A DNA stretch of 64,000 nucleotides. Origin: Oscillatoriaceae cyanobacterium M33_DOE_052. Lineage in GTDB: Bacteria > Cyanobacteriota > Cyanobacteriia > Cyanobacteriales > Laspinemataceae. The stretch lies in contig DVDU01000314.1 in the NCBI GenBank assembly GCA_015296065.1, positions 1 through 64,000 on the forward strand. The letters are read 5' to 3'. A model generated the notes under the pieces. It was given only the letters and a program-made list of their open reading frames with translations. It ran no database searches and was not told the origin of the DNA. Made by a program: the position numbers and the translations under genes. This document shows, piece by piece, positions 17,956 through 26,786 of this stretch (position 1 is the first letter of the stretch; the number at the start of each line of letters is the position of its first letter).

Positions 17956-17980
17956 AAAACCCTGATTTTTCGGGGTTTTT
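17956..17980 (+). terminator. Terminator-like hairpin before the RemA-like gene
   Basis: AAAACCC-tgatttttc-GGGGTTTTT, followed by CGCC. It lies about 100 nt upstream of the RemA-like gene and downstream of no + strand gene, so it could be an attenuator or terminate an unseen transcript. Confidence 0.5.
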
Positions 17981-18087
17981 CGCCTTGTAAGCCGAAAATT
18001 CTGTCGATAATATGGAAATTAGATAGTTAAATGCCCTTTAGAGTCACAAGTGACAAATTGTCTTGGGACAAGCGGACTTGCGGACAA

Positions 18088-18717
18088 ATGACAAATCTTG
18101 ATATCGATAGCTCCTCTCTCCCGTCAGGGGAAATCTTAGAGGACAAAGAGCTGGGCACGCTCTTCAGCGCCGCCGAAGTGATTGTCATCGTCAATCCCGA
18201 CTCAGCCCCCATTCAGCGTATCATCAGCCGTGCCCAGGAGGAGGGGAGACTGATCGACTTGACGAAAGGTGCAGAGGCGAGAGCGGCTCTCTTTAACTGT
18301 GCCCCCAACCATGCCACAACTCCCGGCCACATCATACTTGCGGCGATGTCGCCCGAAACCTTTGGCCATCGCTTCGCGATCACTCAAACCAATTTAAAAC
18401 AACCCTATTACTCGGCTAATACTCAATTTCCGATGAACATTCAACTAATCAATATCGGTTTTGGTAATATAGTTTCTGCTAACCGAGTGGTGGCGATCGT
18501 CAGTCCCGAATCTGCCCCCATCAAGCGCATCGTCAGCGAAGCCCGTTCCGCCAACCGGCTCATCGATGCCACCTACGGTCGTCGCACCCGCGCCGTTATT
18601 GTCACCGACTCTGCTCACGTGATTCTCTCCGCCATTCAGCCGGAAACCGTTGCCCACCGGTTCTTCACCCATAAAGACGGTCAAAATAACCCTTTGGAGA
18701 AGAAACCAGGTTTTTAA
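18088..18717 (+). CDS. Tandem RemA-like (DUF370) protein
   Basis: 209 residues from ATG 18088 (or 18031 with a repeat-encoded extension). The C-terminal part from Met116 (ATG 18433) is a canonical RemA/YlzA protein: [62 protein letters not shown]. The preceding part, about residues 20-97, repeats the same pattern in diverged form: [46 protein letters not shown], with an insertion near [12 protein letters not shown]. Family knowledge: RemA is a DNA-binding regulator of biofilm genes in Bacillus and often precedes gmk, as here. Whether one fused protein or a shorter RemA from 18433 is made is open. The C-terminal EKKPGF comes from a dispersed repeat. Confidence 0.75.
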   Translation: MTNLDIDSSSLPSGEILEDKELGTLFSAAEVIVIVNPDSAPIQRIISRAQEEGRLIDLTKGAEARAALFNCAPNHATTPGHIILAAMSPETFGHRFAITQTNLKQPYYSANTQFPMNIQLINIGFGNIVSANRVVAIVSPESAPIKRIVSEARSANRLIDATYGRRTRAVIVTDSAHVILSAIQPETVAHRFFTHKDGQNNPLEKKPGF

Positions 18718-18833
18718 CAATTGACAATTGACAATTGACAATTATCAATTATCAATTATCAATTATCAATTATCAATTATCAATTATCAAAGGACAAATG
18801 ACCAAGGACAAATGACTAAGGACAAATGACAAA
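18717..18833. repeat. AATTGAC/AATTATC and GGACAAATGAC heptamers
   Basis: Tandem 7-nt units CAATTGA then CAATTAT, then AGGACAAATGACCA and similar units. The last unit contains the gmk start codon. Confidence 0.92.
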
Positions 18834-19386
18834 TAAACGATTGATTGTCTTAACCGGTCCGAGTGGGGTAGGAAAAGGCACCCTCCTAGGCGCCCTCCTG
18901 CAGCGCCATCCCGAGCTTTGCCTTTCGGTCTCCGCCACCACTCGATCGCCCCGTCCGGGAGAAATTCACGGCAAAAACTACTATTTTGTTGACCAGCAAC
19001 GATTTGAAAAAATGATTGCCACTGGTGAACTCCTGGAATGGGCAGAATTTGCCACCAACTACTACGGCACGCCCAAAGCACCTGTAGAAAAACTTCTCGC
19101 CGAGGGCAAGTTTGTCTTGCTAGAAATCGAACTCCAAGGCGCTCGCCAAGTGAGAAAAACTTTTCCCGATGCCCTTCAAATCTTTATTTTACCCCCAACC
19201 ATAGAAGAATTAGAGCGGCGCATTCGCGGACGTGCCCAAGATTCTGAGGAAGCTATATCCCGCCGTCTCCAACGTGCCCGGGACGAGATTGCCGCAAAGA
19301 ATGAATTTGACATCCAAATCGTCAATGACGATTTGGAAAAAGCACTAGCAGAAATCGAAAAGGCTATTTTTGGGTTGGTATCCTAA
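18826..19386 (+). CDS. gmk: Guanylate kinase
   Basis: 186 residues. P-loop GPSGVGKGT at 11-19, [22 protein letters not shown] (GMP binding), [19 protein letters not shown] and the LID-type segment [21 protein letters not shown]. It phosphorylates GMP to GDP. The remA-gmk order is shared with Firmicutes. The ATG at 18826 lies inside GGACAAATGAC of the upstream repeat, whose AAGGA sits only 3 nt from the ATG. Confidence 0.96.
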   Translation: MTNKRLIVLTGPSGVGKGTLLGALLQRHPELCLSVSATTRSPRPGEIHGKNYYFVDQQRFEKMIATGELLEWAEFATNYYGTPKAPVEKLLAEGKFVLLEIELQGARQVRKTFPDALQIFILPPTIEELERRIRGRAQDSEEAISRRLQRARDEIAAKNEFDIQIVNDDLEKALAEIEKAIFGLVS

Positions 19387-19413
19387 ACCCAGATAAGTCC
19401 AAAGGTCATTTGT

Positions 19414-19484
19414 GTAGGGGCGAAGCAAGCCTGCTAAGGACTATCGGCTCTACAGATAGCCCAGTACCGGCTTGCTTCGCCCTT
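19414..19484. repeat. Covarying hairpin element (GCAAGCC type)
   Basis: Left arm GTAGGGGCGAAGCAAGCC (19414-19431), right arm GGCTTGCTTCGCCCTTA (19469-19484). Outer TAGGGGCGAAGCA is shared with 21379 and 55709 but the inner part differs and is matched on the other arm. A GTAGTTGGGCTTTAGCCC repeat follows at about 19507 and recurs at 61677-61725. Confidence 0.85.
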
Positions 19485-19556
19485 AGCCCAAAAAATGACT
19501 GACGTTTGTAGTTGGGCTTTAGCCCAAAAAATGACATTTCTCTCTCGGATTTGATA

Positions 19557-19877
19557 TTATTCCCTTTGTTTCCCCCGTCCTATCCCGTAAAATATGCCGA
19601 TAATTCCACCCATTAGGGTAGTAATCGGCAAAATTGTCGAGGCGGTTTTATCGGTTAAAGCTGCCCCTAATGACATTTGACTGGCGACAATCCAAATAAT
19701 TTTATTAATTAGGCCAATCAATGCCCAAATAAATGCGGATTTAATGCTATAATTGATTACCTGATTTTGGCGACTAAAAATAGTAAAAATTACAGCTATA
19801 ATCGTGACTGCCAACAAGCTGAAAACTATTTCTAAGGCGGTGGCTATCACCATCATAAATATGGCTAAGTCTTCCAT
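19557..19877 (-). CDS. Hypothetical membrane protein
   Basis: 106 residues with three probable transmembrane segments: about 5-33 (AIFMMVIATALEIVFSLLAVTI, continuing), 45-68 (AFIWALIGLINKIIWIVAS) and 83-99 (ILPITTLMGGIIGIFYGIG). Short basic C-terminus GRGKQRE. Not recognised as a family. It is flanked by heptamer repeats on both sides and shows no operon partner. Confidence 0.55.
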   Translation of the reverse strand: MEDLAIFMMVIATALEIVFSLLAVTIIAVIFTIFSRQNQVINYSIKSAFIWALIGLINKIIWIVASQMSLGAALTDKTASTILPITTLMGGIIGIFYGIGRGKQRE

Positions 19878-19883
19878 AAAATC

Positions 19884-20070
19884 AAGTCACTTGTCATTTG
19901 TCACTTGTCCCTTGTCACTTGTCACTTGTCACTTGTCACTGGTAATATGCTATATTCATTTGAATAAAAAATAATTCGCTAAAAAATTTTATTTGTCACT
20001 TGACTAAAAATAAAGGACAAAGGACAAATGACCAAGGACAAATGACAAATGACCAAGGACAAATGACATT
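19884..20070. repeat. GTCACTT and GACAAATG heptamer arrays
   Basis: GTCACTTGTC-type units at 19888-19940, an AT-rich spacer, then AAAGGACAAATGACCAAGG units at 20013-20069. Confidence 0.9.
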
Positions 20071-20076
20071 TGATGA

Positions 20077-20409
20077 TTATGCTGGAAATTTATCTAAAAA
20101 TTCATCATAGCGATCGGTGATTTTTTGCCGCACTTCCGGGACGTAATGGGCAATCACAAAGTCAGGGGAGGTGTTTTCCGGGGGGTCGTCTATCTCCAGA
20201 CGATCGGCCTCCTCTCTGAGCCGATCCCCTAACTTATGCTTGGCGCACCATTTGCCAATAGTATGAGCGATAAAAAATAGGTCTTCATCAGGAAATTCTG
20301 CCAAACTTTTAGCCAAATCCGGTAACTGCTGCCAACTTTTAGGCATAAATACTTGGGGGTTATTTTCCAGCCACCGCCAAAACACGATAATAATTGCCGT
20401 AGGTTCCAT
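20077..20409 (-). CDS. Hypothetical protein
   Basis: 110 residues, acidic and mostly helical: an N-terminal hydrophobic stretch AIIIVFWRWLENN, LPDLAKSLAEFPDEDLFFIAH, and charged helices KLGDRLREEADRLEID and VRQKITDRYDEFLDKF. No catalytic motif or clear signal peptide is seen. Not recognised. Upstream of nothing obvious; the psaFJ operon lies behind it on the same strand, separated by a palindromic element. Confidence 0.55.
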   Translation of the reverse strand: MEPTAIIIVFWRWLENNPQVFMPKSWQQLPDLAKSLAEFPDEDLFFIAHTIGKWCAKHKLGDRLREEADRLEIDDPPENTSPDFVIAHYVPEVRQKITDRYDEFLDKFPA

Positions 20410-20434
20410 ACATCAAAACCGGGGAACATAGCCA

Positions 20435-20467
20435 AGAAACCGGGTTTCTCCCTGAAACCCGGTTTCT
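20435..20467. repeat. Paired palindromic element, short class
   Basis: AGAAACCGGGTTTCT (20435-20449) and TGAAACCCGGTTTCT (20453-20467) with a 3-nt loop: a 33-bp near-perfect hairpin 7 nt past the psaJ stop, so it may terminate or stabilise the psaFJ mRNA. Confidence 0.88.
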
Positions 20468-20473
20468 CAGATA

Positions 20474-20605
20474 CTAGCCGCCGAAGCGGAAAACCAGCAT
20501 ATCAGGGATAAAGCGGTTAAATTCAATCAAAATGCCAGCAGTAATCACCATCCAAATCGTGGCTACCACGGGGGCGGTGGAAAGGTATTTCAGGAAATCT
20601 TGCAT
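20474..20605 (-). CDS. psaJ: Photosystem I subunit IX, PsaJ
   Basis: 43 residues: [40 protein letters not shown], then FGG. This is the single-TM PsaJ pattern with conserved YLSTAPV and IEFNRFFPD-like IEFNRFIPD. It sits at the edge of PSI next to PsaF and helps to hold its conformation. Downstream of psaF on the same strand, the usual psaFJ operon, here with 177 nt between that contains heptamer repeats. Confidence 0.95.
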   Translation of the reverse strand: MQDFLKYLSTAPVVATIWMVITAGILIEFNRFIPDMLVFRFGG

Positions 20606-20636
20606 CGCGGGATTCTCCAAATTGAAAAATGGTAAT

Positions 20637-20722
20637 TGGTCATCGGTCATTTGTCATTTGTCATTTGCAAGTGACAAGGGACTAAGGACAAGTGACTAAG
20701 GACAAGTGACTAAGGACAAGTT
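20637..20722. repeat. Heptamer array between psaF and psaJ
   Basis: GGTCATTTGTC units then AAGTGACAAGGGACTAAGG units inside the psaFJ operon. Confidence 0.9.
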
Positions 20723-20782
20723 TTATAACCATTTTAGATTAGTCATTCGGCGTTTAAACACAAATGACTAATCCAAAATCAA

Positions 20783-21262
20783 CTAGCGGGGGGAAACGGT
20801 AATTTCATTATCCTTGGCAAACATAGCGCCGCTGGCAGCTTCCCCGAAAGCAGCCAAAGGCCAAATGGCAGCGCCCAGAGAGCAGGTGAGGGCCAGAGGC
20901 AAATCGATAACGATTTCTTTTTCCTCGGGATTGCCGCCTTTCTTAATCGCCTGTAGGTAAGAGCGACCAGCCCAACCGATCCAACCGGCGATGTACAAAA
21001 AGAGGATACCGGGGATAACGAATTCACTGGCGTGAGCCAAATTGCCATCGGTAATCAGGTGGGGCAGACCTTCTTCGCCGCACAGCAGCCCAGAGTAGCT
21101 CTCAAAGCGAGCTTTAGCTTGGGGGGTTTTGGCGCTCTTAGCCCGCTGGATGAAAGCAGGGTTGTTCCCGCAAGGGGTGAGATTAGCATAGTCTGCCTTA
21201 GCTGCGGGAGCAAAGCTGAACCACAGACAAACCGCCAAAATGATGGGAAGTAATCGTTTCAT
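20783..21262 (-). CDS. psaF: Photosystem I subunit III, PsaF
   Basis: 159 residues. Signal peptide [20 protein letters not shown] with cleavage after AKA (residue 23), lumenal domain with [14 protein letters not shown] and [15 protein letters not shown] (two conserved Cys), TM helix [20 protein letters not shown], and C-terminal [20 protein letters not shown]. It is the lumen-exposed PSI subunit that supports docking of plastocyanin or cytochrome c6. AAGGAAA upstream of the ATG. Divergent from tsaD. Confidence 0.97.
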   Translation of the reverse strand: MKRLLPIILAVCLWFSFAPAAKADYANLTPCGNNPAFIQRAKSAKTPQAKARFESYSGLLCGEEGLPHLITDGNLAHASEFVIPGILFLYIAGWIGWAGRSYLQAIKKGGNPEEKEIVIDLPLALTCSLGAAIWPLAAFGEAASGAMFAKDNEITVSPR

Positions 21263-21378
21263 CAGGGTTTCCTTTTGTTACGAAACAATAAGTTTTTTTT
21301 CCCCAGGTAGGGAGGAAGCCGACCGAGAGGGGCCAATAAGCCCTTATAGCTAGCTGGTGCGGAAAGTTCCGCACCCCC

Positions 21379-21448
21379 GTAGGGGCGAAGCATCCGCGCC
21401 TAAATCTCTCGGTGGAATGGAGAAGCCTGTACGCGGATGCTTCACCCT
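21379..21448. repeat. Covarying hairpin element (GCATCCGCG type)
   Basis: GTAGGGGCGAAGCATCCGCG (21379-21398) pairs with CGCGGATGCTTCACCCT (21432-21448), in the spacer between divergent psaF and tsaD. Confidence 0.85.
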
Positions 21449-21502
21449 GCACTATGGTTTAAGCTACTACAAAGATGTCACTAACGGACAAAATACTGAG
21501 CA

Positions 21503-22543
21503 ATGACGACAGTTTTAGCGATCGAAACCAGTTGTGATGAAACGGCGGCGGCGATTGTAAAGAATCGTGAAGTTTTAAGTAACACAGTTGCATCTCAAAT
21601 CGCAGCTCACCAACAGTATGGGGGGGTAGTGCCGGAGGTGGCATCCCGGCAACATCTAGAAACTATCAATAATGTGGTAGCTAGTGCCTTGGGGCAAGGG
21701 GGTTTGGACTGGGGGGATATCGATGGCATCGCTGCTACTGTAGCTCCTGGACTGGTGGGGGCGCTGTTGGTGGGGTTGAGTGCGGCCAAAACTTTGGCGA
21801 TCGTCCACGGCAAACCCTTTGTAGGCATCCACCACCTGGAAGGTCATATCGGCGCTTCTTACCTCACGGACCCGGACTTACAGCCGCCTTTCCTCTGCTT
21901 GCTGGTTTCTGGGGGTCACACCAGCATGATTGCGGTACGTGATGGCGGCATTTATGAAACACTAGGGCAAACCCGGGATGATGCAGCGGGGGAAGCCTTT
22001 GATAAGGTGGCGCGGTTGTTAAACCTGGGATATCCGGGAGGACCGGCCATAGATAAAATTGCTAAACAGGGCAATGGCGCTGCATTTGCCCTCCCAGAGG
22101 GGAAAATTTCGCTGCCCGGAGGGGGGTATCACCCCTATGATTGCAGTTTTAGTGGGTTGAAAACGGCGGTGTTGCGGTTGGTGCAAAAACTGGAGGCGGA
22201 AACTGGGACCGTTCCCGTTAGTGATATTGCGGCCAGCTTTCAGGAGACAGTGGCCCGCACCTTAACTAAACGCACGATCGCCTGTGCCAAAGACCAAGGA
22301 TTAAATACGATCGTCGTTGGTGGTGGTGTGGCAGCCAACAGCAGCCTGAGAGAGCATTTGCAACAAGCTGCCAGCCAATCATCCCTGCGGGTGATTTTCC
22401 CACCATTAAAATTTTGCACCGACAACGCCGCGATGATTGCCTGCGTGGGGGCGGAACACCTCAACCGGGGCGAAACCTCACCCTTAAACTTATCGGTTTA
22501 CTCCCGGATGGACATCTGCCAAATCCCGTTACTGTATCGATGA
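21503..22543 (+). CDS. tsaD: tRNA t6A threonylcarbamoyltransferase TsaD
   Basis: 346 residues, ASKHA fold. N-terminal [16 protein letters not shown]; metal-binding His111 and His115 in [20 protein letters not shown]; and [14 protein letters not shown] with [11 protein letters not shown]. It transfers threonylcarbamoyl from TC-AMP to A37 of ANN-decoding tRNAs. The Sua5/TsaC-type enzyme that makes TC-AMP is at 40370 in this window. Its last 15 nt overlap the convergent hydrolase gene. Confidence 0.97.
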   Translation: MTTVLAIETSCDETAAAIVKNREVLSNTVASQIAAHQQYGGVVPEVASRQHLETINNVVASALGQGGLDWGDIDGIAATVAPGLVGALLVGLSAAKTLAIVHGKPFVGIHHLEGHIGASYLTDPDLQPPFLCLLVSGGHTSMIAVRDGGIYETLGQTRDDAAGEAFDKVARLLNLGYPGGPAIDKIAKQGNGAAFALPEGKISLPGGGYHPYDCSFSGLKTAVLRLVQKLEAETGTVPVSDIAASFQETVARTLTKRTIACAKDQGLNTIVVGGGVAANSSLREHLQQAASQSSLRVIFPPLKFCTDNAAMIACVGAEHLNRGETSPLNLSVYSRMDICQIPLLYR

Positions 22544-23488
22544 GAAACCGGGTTTCTCACCCCTGAGCTTCGATTCATCAGGGTTCTTTGTCAGAAACCC
22601 GGTTTCTGGGGTCGAGTGAGCGGCTATGAGGCGGCGAATTTCCGCTGCCAAAGCATCCGGCTGCTCAATCATCGACAAATGACCGCATTCTGGCAGCACA
22701 ATGGCATTTTCATCACCACCGCCATACAGATAGTGAAAGCTGGCTAAATGGCGCACATACTTCGGCTCCATCACCTTGTCCCGATCGCCCGCCACAAAAT
22801 AAGCCGGTTGCTTCAGGCGGGAAACCAGCAGGGGGAGCTGGTGGACCTGTTCTTCCGTGGTCGAATCCAGCAACGCCCCCAAAGCCGCCTCATAGTTGGC
22901 GCCGAAAAAATCGATCGCCCTTTGTCGCCCCCAGTGCCGTTTAATGGGATAGGCCACACTATCTTGGGAGAACATTAAGTGAACCAAGGGAATTTTCCCC
23001 AGCCACTGCGGGCGCCACTTCACCAAGATTTTTCCCGCCGAGCGAAACCGCTCAAATTCTTCTTGAATGTAAATACCGCCCCCGGAATTGACGCAGATAA
23101 CGCCTTGGACAATTTGGGGCAAGTACGTAGCCGCCCACAGAGCGATCGTCCCGCCCAGGGAATGGCCAATCAACCAGACGCGAGAAATCCCCAGCTTTTC
23201 CAGCAAGATCACCACATCCCGAGCATAAGCCGCCGGGGAGTAGCCCGCATGGAATTGGGATTTACCAGGGACAGGTAGAGAATCACCAAATCCCCGCAAG
23301 TCATAAGCCAAACAATGATAATCTGGCAGCCTGGAAATCAAAGGTTTCCAGTAGTGGCGGCTGAGGAGCCACCCGTGGATAAACACCAGAACACATGGAG
23401 ACTCGCTCCCGCAGTAGCTCGACGCTGGCGAGAGCGGGGGAGTTAAATCGTAAGCGTGAGGAAACCCCAGGATGTCAATCTTTGCCAT
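22529..23488 (-). CDS. Alpha/beta hydrolase
   Basis: 319 residues. Oxyanion region [23 protein letters not shown], nucleophile elbow GHSLGG (in [16 protein letters not shown]), acid in [10 protein letters not shown] and catalytic His in [12 protein letters not shown]. Substrate unknown. The last roughly 20 residues ([12 protein letters not shown]...[10 protein letters not shown]) are encoded by the paired palindrome at 22543-22607, so the true domain ends near RRLIAAHS. The start codon lies beside repeat sequence (GACAAATGGC). Convergent overlap with tsaD of 15 nt. Confidence 0.88.
   Translation of the reverse strand: MAKIDILGFPHAYDLTPPLSPASSYCGSESPCVLVFIHGWLLSRHYWKPLISRLPDYHCLAYDLRGFGDSLPVPGKSQFHAGYSPAAYARDVVILLEKLGISRVWLIGHSLGGTIALWAATYLPQIVQGVICVNSGGGIYIQEEFERFRSAGKILVKWRPQWLGKIPLVHLMFSQDSVAYPIKRHWGRQRAIDFFGANYEAALGALLDSTTEEQVHQLPLLVSRLKQPAYFVAGDRDKVMEPKYVRHLASFHYLYGGGDENAIVLPECGHLSMIEQPDALAAEIRRLIAAHSTPETGFLTKNPDESKLRGEKPGFSSIQ
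22543..22607. repeat. Paired palindromic element inside a coding 3' end
   Basis: AGAAACCGGGTTTCT (22543-22557) and AGAAACCCGGTTTCT (22593-22607), 65 bp in total, overlapping the last codon of tsaD and the 3' end of the hydrolase gene. Confidence 0.9.
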
Positions 23489-23622
23489 TTGTCATTGGTC
23501 AATTGTCACTTGTCATTTGTCATTGGTCAATTGTCACTTGTCACTTGTCCCTTGTCACTTGTCCCTTGTATGAATAATCAAAGGACTCTGGGACAAATGA
23601 CCAACGACAAGGGACAAGTGAC
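23489..23622. repeat. Heptamer arrays of both polarities
   Basis: GTCATTGGTCAATTGTCACTT-type units repeated, then CAAATGACCAACG-type units, upstream of the hydrolase. Confidence 0.9.
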
Positions 23623-23686
23623 TTGGAAGCAGCGACTTAGGACCTGCCCCTAGCTCTGGGTCGGGACCAACCTTGGTGACTACAGT

Positions 23687-24418
23687 TTAAAAACGGCTGC
23701 CCATCAATCGCTGGCGCACTCCTTCCGCAATTTTTTGTCCCAAATACTCTGGAATCAAACTCTCATTAGGACCGAGTAAATAGAGGATTAAACGGGTACG
23801 TCCTCGCCAGACGAGCAAATTGGCATTGACCACGAGGAGGTCTTCTTGCCAAATGGCGTACATCACCTTATAAAATAATCCCGGTTGGTTGTCCGCCTCA
23901 ATCAGCAACGCTGGCAGGTGAAATACGGGATCTACATAAAACTCCGTTTCCACATCTTCGAGACCTGCGTCTAGGTTAAACTCCACGGCGAGCATCTCTT
24001 CAACTTCAAAGTGACCCGCCAAAGCTTCCCGAATTGCCCTACCCACGTTATCCGCTGTTTTTTCCGTCAGTGGTTTTCCCCCCCGGGACACTACCAGTTT
24101 GATAAACACCAGCATCGGCGGGTAAATTTGGCCGTACAAGCTCAAATTGTGGATCGTCAGCCCGTAGGCGGCCAGGACCCCGAAAATATCGCTGAGCAAG
24201 AATGACTGGTTGCGGTAGGCAAAATTGAGGACACTTTTGTTACCTTCCGGTTTCAGCTCGATCGTTGCTTGTCTGGTTTTGTATAGCTGGTAAGCTAGCT
24301 TCAGGTTTTGGAGCTGAATCTCACTGCTGACAAATTGCTCGTAAAATTGTGGGAACGCTCGGTTAAAGCGCTTAAGCAGATCTACGGTAGATGATTTTAA
24401 ACCCGGTGCCGGTGCCAT
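23687..24418 (-). CDS. ACT-domain-like protein, GlnD-related regulatory region
   Basis: About 243 residues from ATG 24418 (MAPAPG). A helical N-terminus (LLKRFNRAFPQFYEQFVSSE) leads to two ACT-like modules: SFLLSDIFGVLAAYGLTIHNLSLYG (shown in parts) and PALLIEADNQPGLFYKVMYAI followed by LLVVNANLLVWRGRTRLILYLL. The arrangement resembles the C-terminal sensing domains of GlnD (PII uridylyltransferase) without its catalytic domains. Probably binds an amino acid or other small ligand (inference). The palindrome and repeat block upstream of the hydrolase lies past its stop. Confidence 0.6.
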   Translation of the reverse strand: MAPAPGLKSSTVDLLKRFNRAFPQFYEQFVSSEIQLQNLKLAYQLYKTRQATIELKPEGNKSVLNFAYRNQSFLLSDIFGVLAAYGLTIHNLSLYGQIYPPMLVFIKLVVSRGGKPLTEKTADNVGRAIREALAGHFEVEEMLAVEFNLDAGLEDVETEFYVDPVFHLPALLIEADNQPGLFYKVMYAIWQEDLLVVNANLLVWRGRTRLILYLLGPNESLIPEYLGQKIAEGVRQRLMGSRF

Positions 24419-25980
24419 AATTGGGGATAACTCGCGATAGCTTCGCTGACCTAAAGGTTCGCGGTGGCGCATCAATCAATTAATCTAGCTGTCACAGTGC
24501 CCTGGGGCGACCACGTTCTTGATCGCCCCTACCACCGGCTCCTGTGGCTGGTAGTGCCCAGTTGCGTGAGAGGCAGGCGAGGGGTTGTTCATGGCTGCAA
24601 TTTTCCTCTGACAAATTTTTTCCTTGTATCCGGGCTGAGAGGGCAAGGCAAGAACAGCCCCTGCTGGCAAAGAAAGCCGTCACAATCATCTTGAATATAC
24701 TGTACAATCAGCACGCGGAGCGCGCCAAAAGCTAGGGCACTTTTGGGTTAACCCTCCCCCGACAGACAGTCCGTCTCGCCGCCACTGCCCACCGGGGAGC
24801 GCGAAAAGCGCTTCACTGTATTTCCAGACGCATCAGGCGGCTACAGTTTGGAGCGCTTTGAGAAGCATTGCGCCCAGAGCCATCCTATTATCACCGCCCG
24901 CTACGGGCAAAAAGCAATTAGCCTTTTAGATGACCTAAATTGTACCACAACCACACCCTATCCCCTGCCCTTATTTCCATAGGACCCGAACAGATGGGTC
25001 AGGAAAATCACCCCCCATCTCTCCCGATATCAGAATTATTCCCTCATTTTCTCCTAGAGCCCTGACAATTTAGTGATTTTTAAGCGCCACTATTGACAGC
25101 TAATTCATCGTCATCATCAGGGCATTTTTTTAGGCCAAATTGGGATATAAAAGTGGCAATTTCAGCAGGCTGTAAATAATTATTGCATTTTTTACCTGCC
25201 ACTTGGATCCGAATCTACACAAATTTTAAAAAAATTTTCGCGGTCTTATATCATAATATTGACCATAGTGCTTGTCCGATTTTAGTCAGAGAGAGTTTTA
25301 GCCCGATGGAGCTGTCCCCATTTGCACTGGCTTGCCCCCGACTCCCACCCCTCTGTTGTGGCGGCTCTGTTGTGGCGGCCCCTCTTCCCAGCCGCGTAAT
25401 GGTGCTACAATTGCTTATTTGACAGGCTCTCAAAATGCTTTCCACTCCCTCCGGGGAGGCATCTGTAAGACACACTGATTTCAAGTTGAAAATTCGCTAT
25501 CGGAGATTTTAGCAGTGCAGAGATCTCCCGGGCTGCTTTGTGATTGCAGGTGTGTCGGGGCTAATGGTAGGGAGTACCTCCGGCGGGGGCATTTCTGGTG
25601 GCAAACCCGTCAGGTCAGCATTGGGGAAATGCCTTCTGGGTGCCAAAGCCAAGCCGACCTTCCTCCGGGCTTCGCCAAACTGACGGTTCTATTTTCCCCC
25701 TCACCCGAGATAATTGCATGGTCATAACCTGCAACTAACCGAGAGAGGCAAGATCACCGCTGACCAATCATATACAGAAAAATGCTACGGAATCGTGACA
25801 GACACCCAACCTCGTCGTCCGAGGGGAGAAGCCTTGAGCCTTCAGGCTACAGGTTAACGGTTTGGGGCTTACCCTCCTTGGAGATTCCACCACGGGTAAA
25901 CTCCAGTAAGATATTCAGGTAAGACTTTCGGGGTTATATTAGGTGTTGTTTTAGCTTTAGCAAAGAGGTGGAGGATTTTT
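24419..25980. other. Long gene-free region (1.56 kb)
   Basis: No open frame with a recognisable domain on either strand. Visible: imperfect inverted repeats with GCGCGGAGCGCGC and GAAGCGC motifs around 24710-24870; an AT-rich part from 25060 to 25260; and, just before the GNAT gene, local hairpins such as CCTCGTCGTCCGAGG (about 25811) and GCCTTGAGCCTTCAGGC (about 25832). The last 200 nt could be a structured leader; no named riboswitch pattern was recognised. Confidence 0.6.
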
Positions 25981-26508
25981 GTGGGTTTTTGGAAGAACTT
26001 TTTTAGCAGTTCTGAAACTGCTTACGAGTACGAGCAAATGGCGATCGAAGCGGAGCCGCTGAATGGGGCTGCGGGAAAATTTGGGGAGAGCGTTCAGATT
26101 TATTTCAGCACCGACAGAGAGCTAGATTTGTATGAACTCGAGGAACTCTGCGATGCGGTAGGTTGGTCTAGACGCCCATTGCGGAAAGTCAGAAAAGCTA
26201 TTCAGCACAGCTTTTTGGTGGTTTCTGTGTGGGCAGTGCGGGGTAAGCAGCGACGTTTGATTGGCTTTTCTCGCGCTACTTCTGACCACGCCTTTAACGC
26301 CACCATCTGGGATGTGGTAGTGCATCCAGATTACCAAGGAAAAGGGATGGGCAAGGCTCTGATGAATTACACCATTGAGAAGCTGCGCAAAGAGGATATC
26401 AGCAATATTACTCTTTTCGCTGACCCCCACGTGGTAGATTTTTACCGCTTGTTAGGTTTCATGCCAGATCCGGAGGGAATTAAGGGGATGTTTTGGTATC
26501 CAAACTGA
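25981..26508 (+). CDS. GNAT N-acetyltransferase (Ycf52/SNAT-like)
   Basis: 175 residues, GTG start with GGAGG 10 nt upstream (AGAGGTGGAGGATTTTT). [19 protein letters not shown] then [19 protein letters not shown] and the acetyl-CoA loop [18 protein letters not shown] (R/Q-x-x-G-x-G/A form Q-G-K-G-M-G). It matches the cyanobacterial/plastid Ycf52 and plant GNAT2/serotonin N-acetyltransferase group in layout; substrates there include protein lysines and amines. A second, shorter GNAT with the same core is at 42005. Confidence 0.85.
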   Translation: MGFWKNFFSSSETAYEYEQMAIEAEPLNGAAGKFGESVQIYFSTDRELDLYELEELCDAVGWSRRPLRKVRKAIQHSFLVVSVWAVRGKQRRLIGFSRATSDHAFNATIWDVVVHPDYQGKGMGKALMNYTIEKLRKEDISNITLFADPHVVDFYRLLGFMPDPEGIKGMFWYPN

Positions 26509-26786
26509 GTCAGGCTGGCAGGGGGGAACGTTAGGAATTAGAGCGTCCTGGCAAAAAATTATCATTTACTGCCTCTTCCTTGATTATAAACCCCCTGTAA
26601 TTTTTCAGCTAATTTGCTATTATTTGTAGTATTTTTATTATTGAACGGCCTAATGGTTTCCCGGTTCAAATTTTCATGGTTGATTTTAGAGAAAACTCTA
26701 ACTCTAGATGCGAATAGCCAAATATCATAATTTTGAAAAGATTTTAAGTTTGTCAAAAATTCATCAACAAAATTGCTGGTTTAGTT

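Noticed and set aside
25800-25980. Riboswitch before the GNAT gene
   Set aside because: Hairpins are present but no cobalamin, glutamine, TPP or other known consensus could be matched; kept only as a structured-leader possibility.
26562-26756. 64-codon minus-strand open frame with TTG start
   Set aside because: AT-rich, asparagine-heavy, no ribosome site, no recognisable motif.
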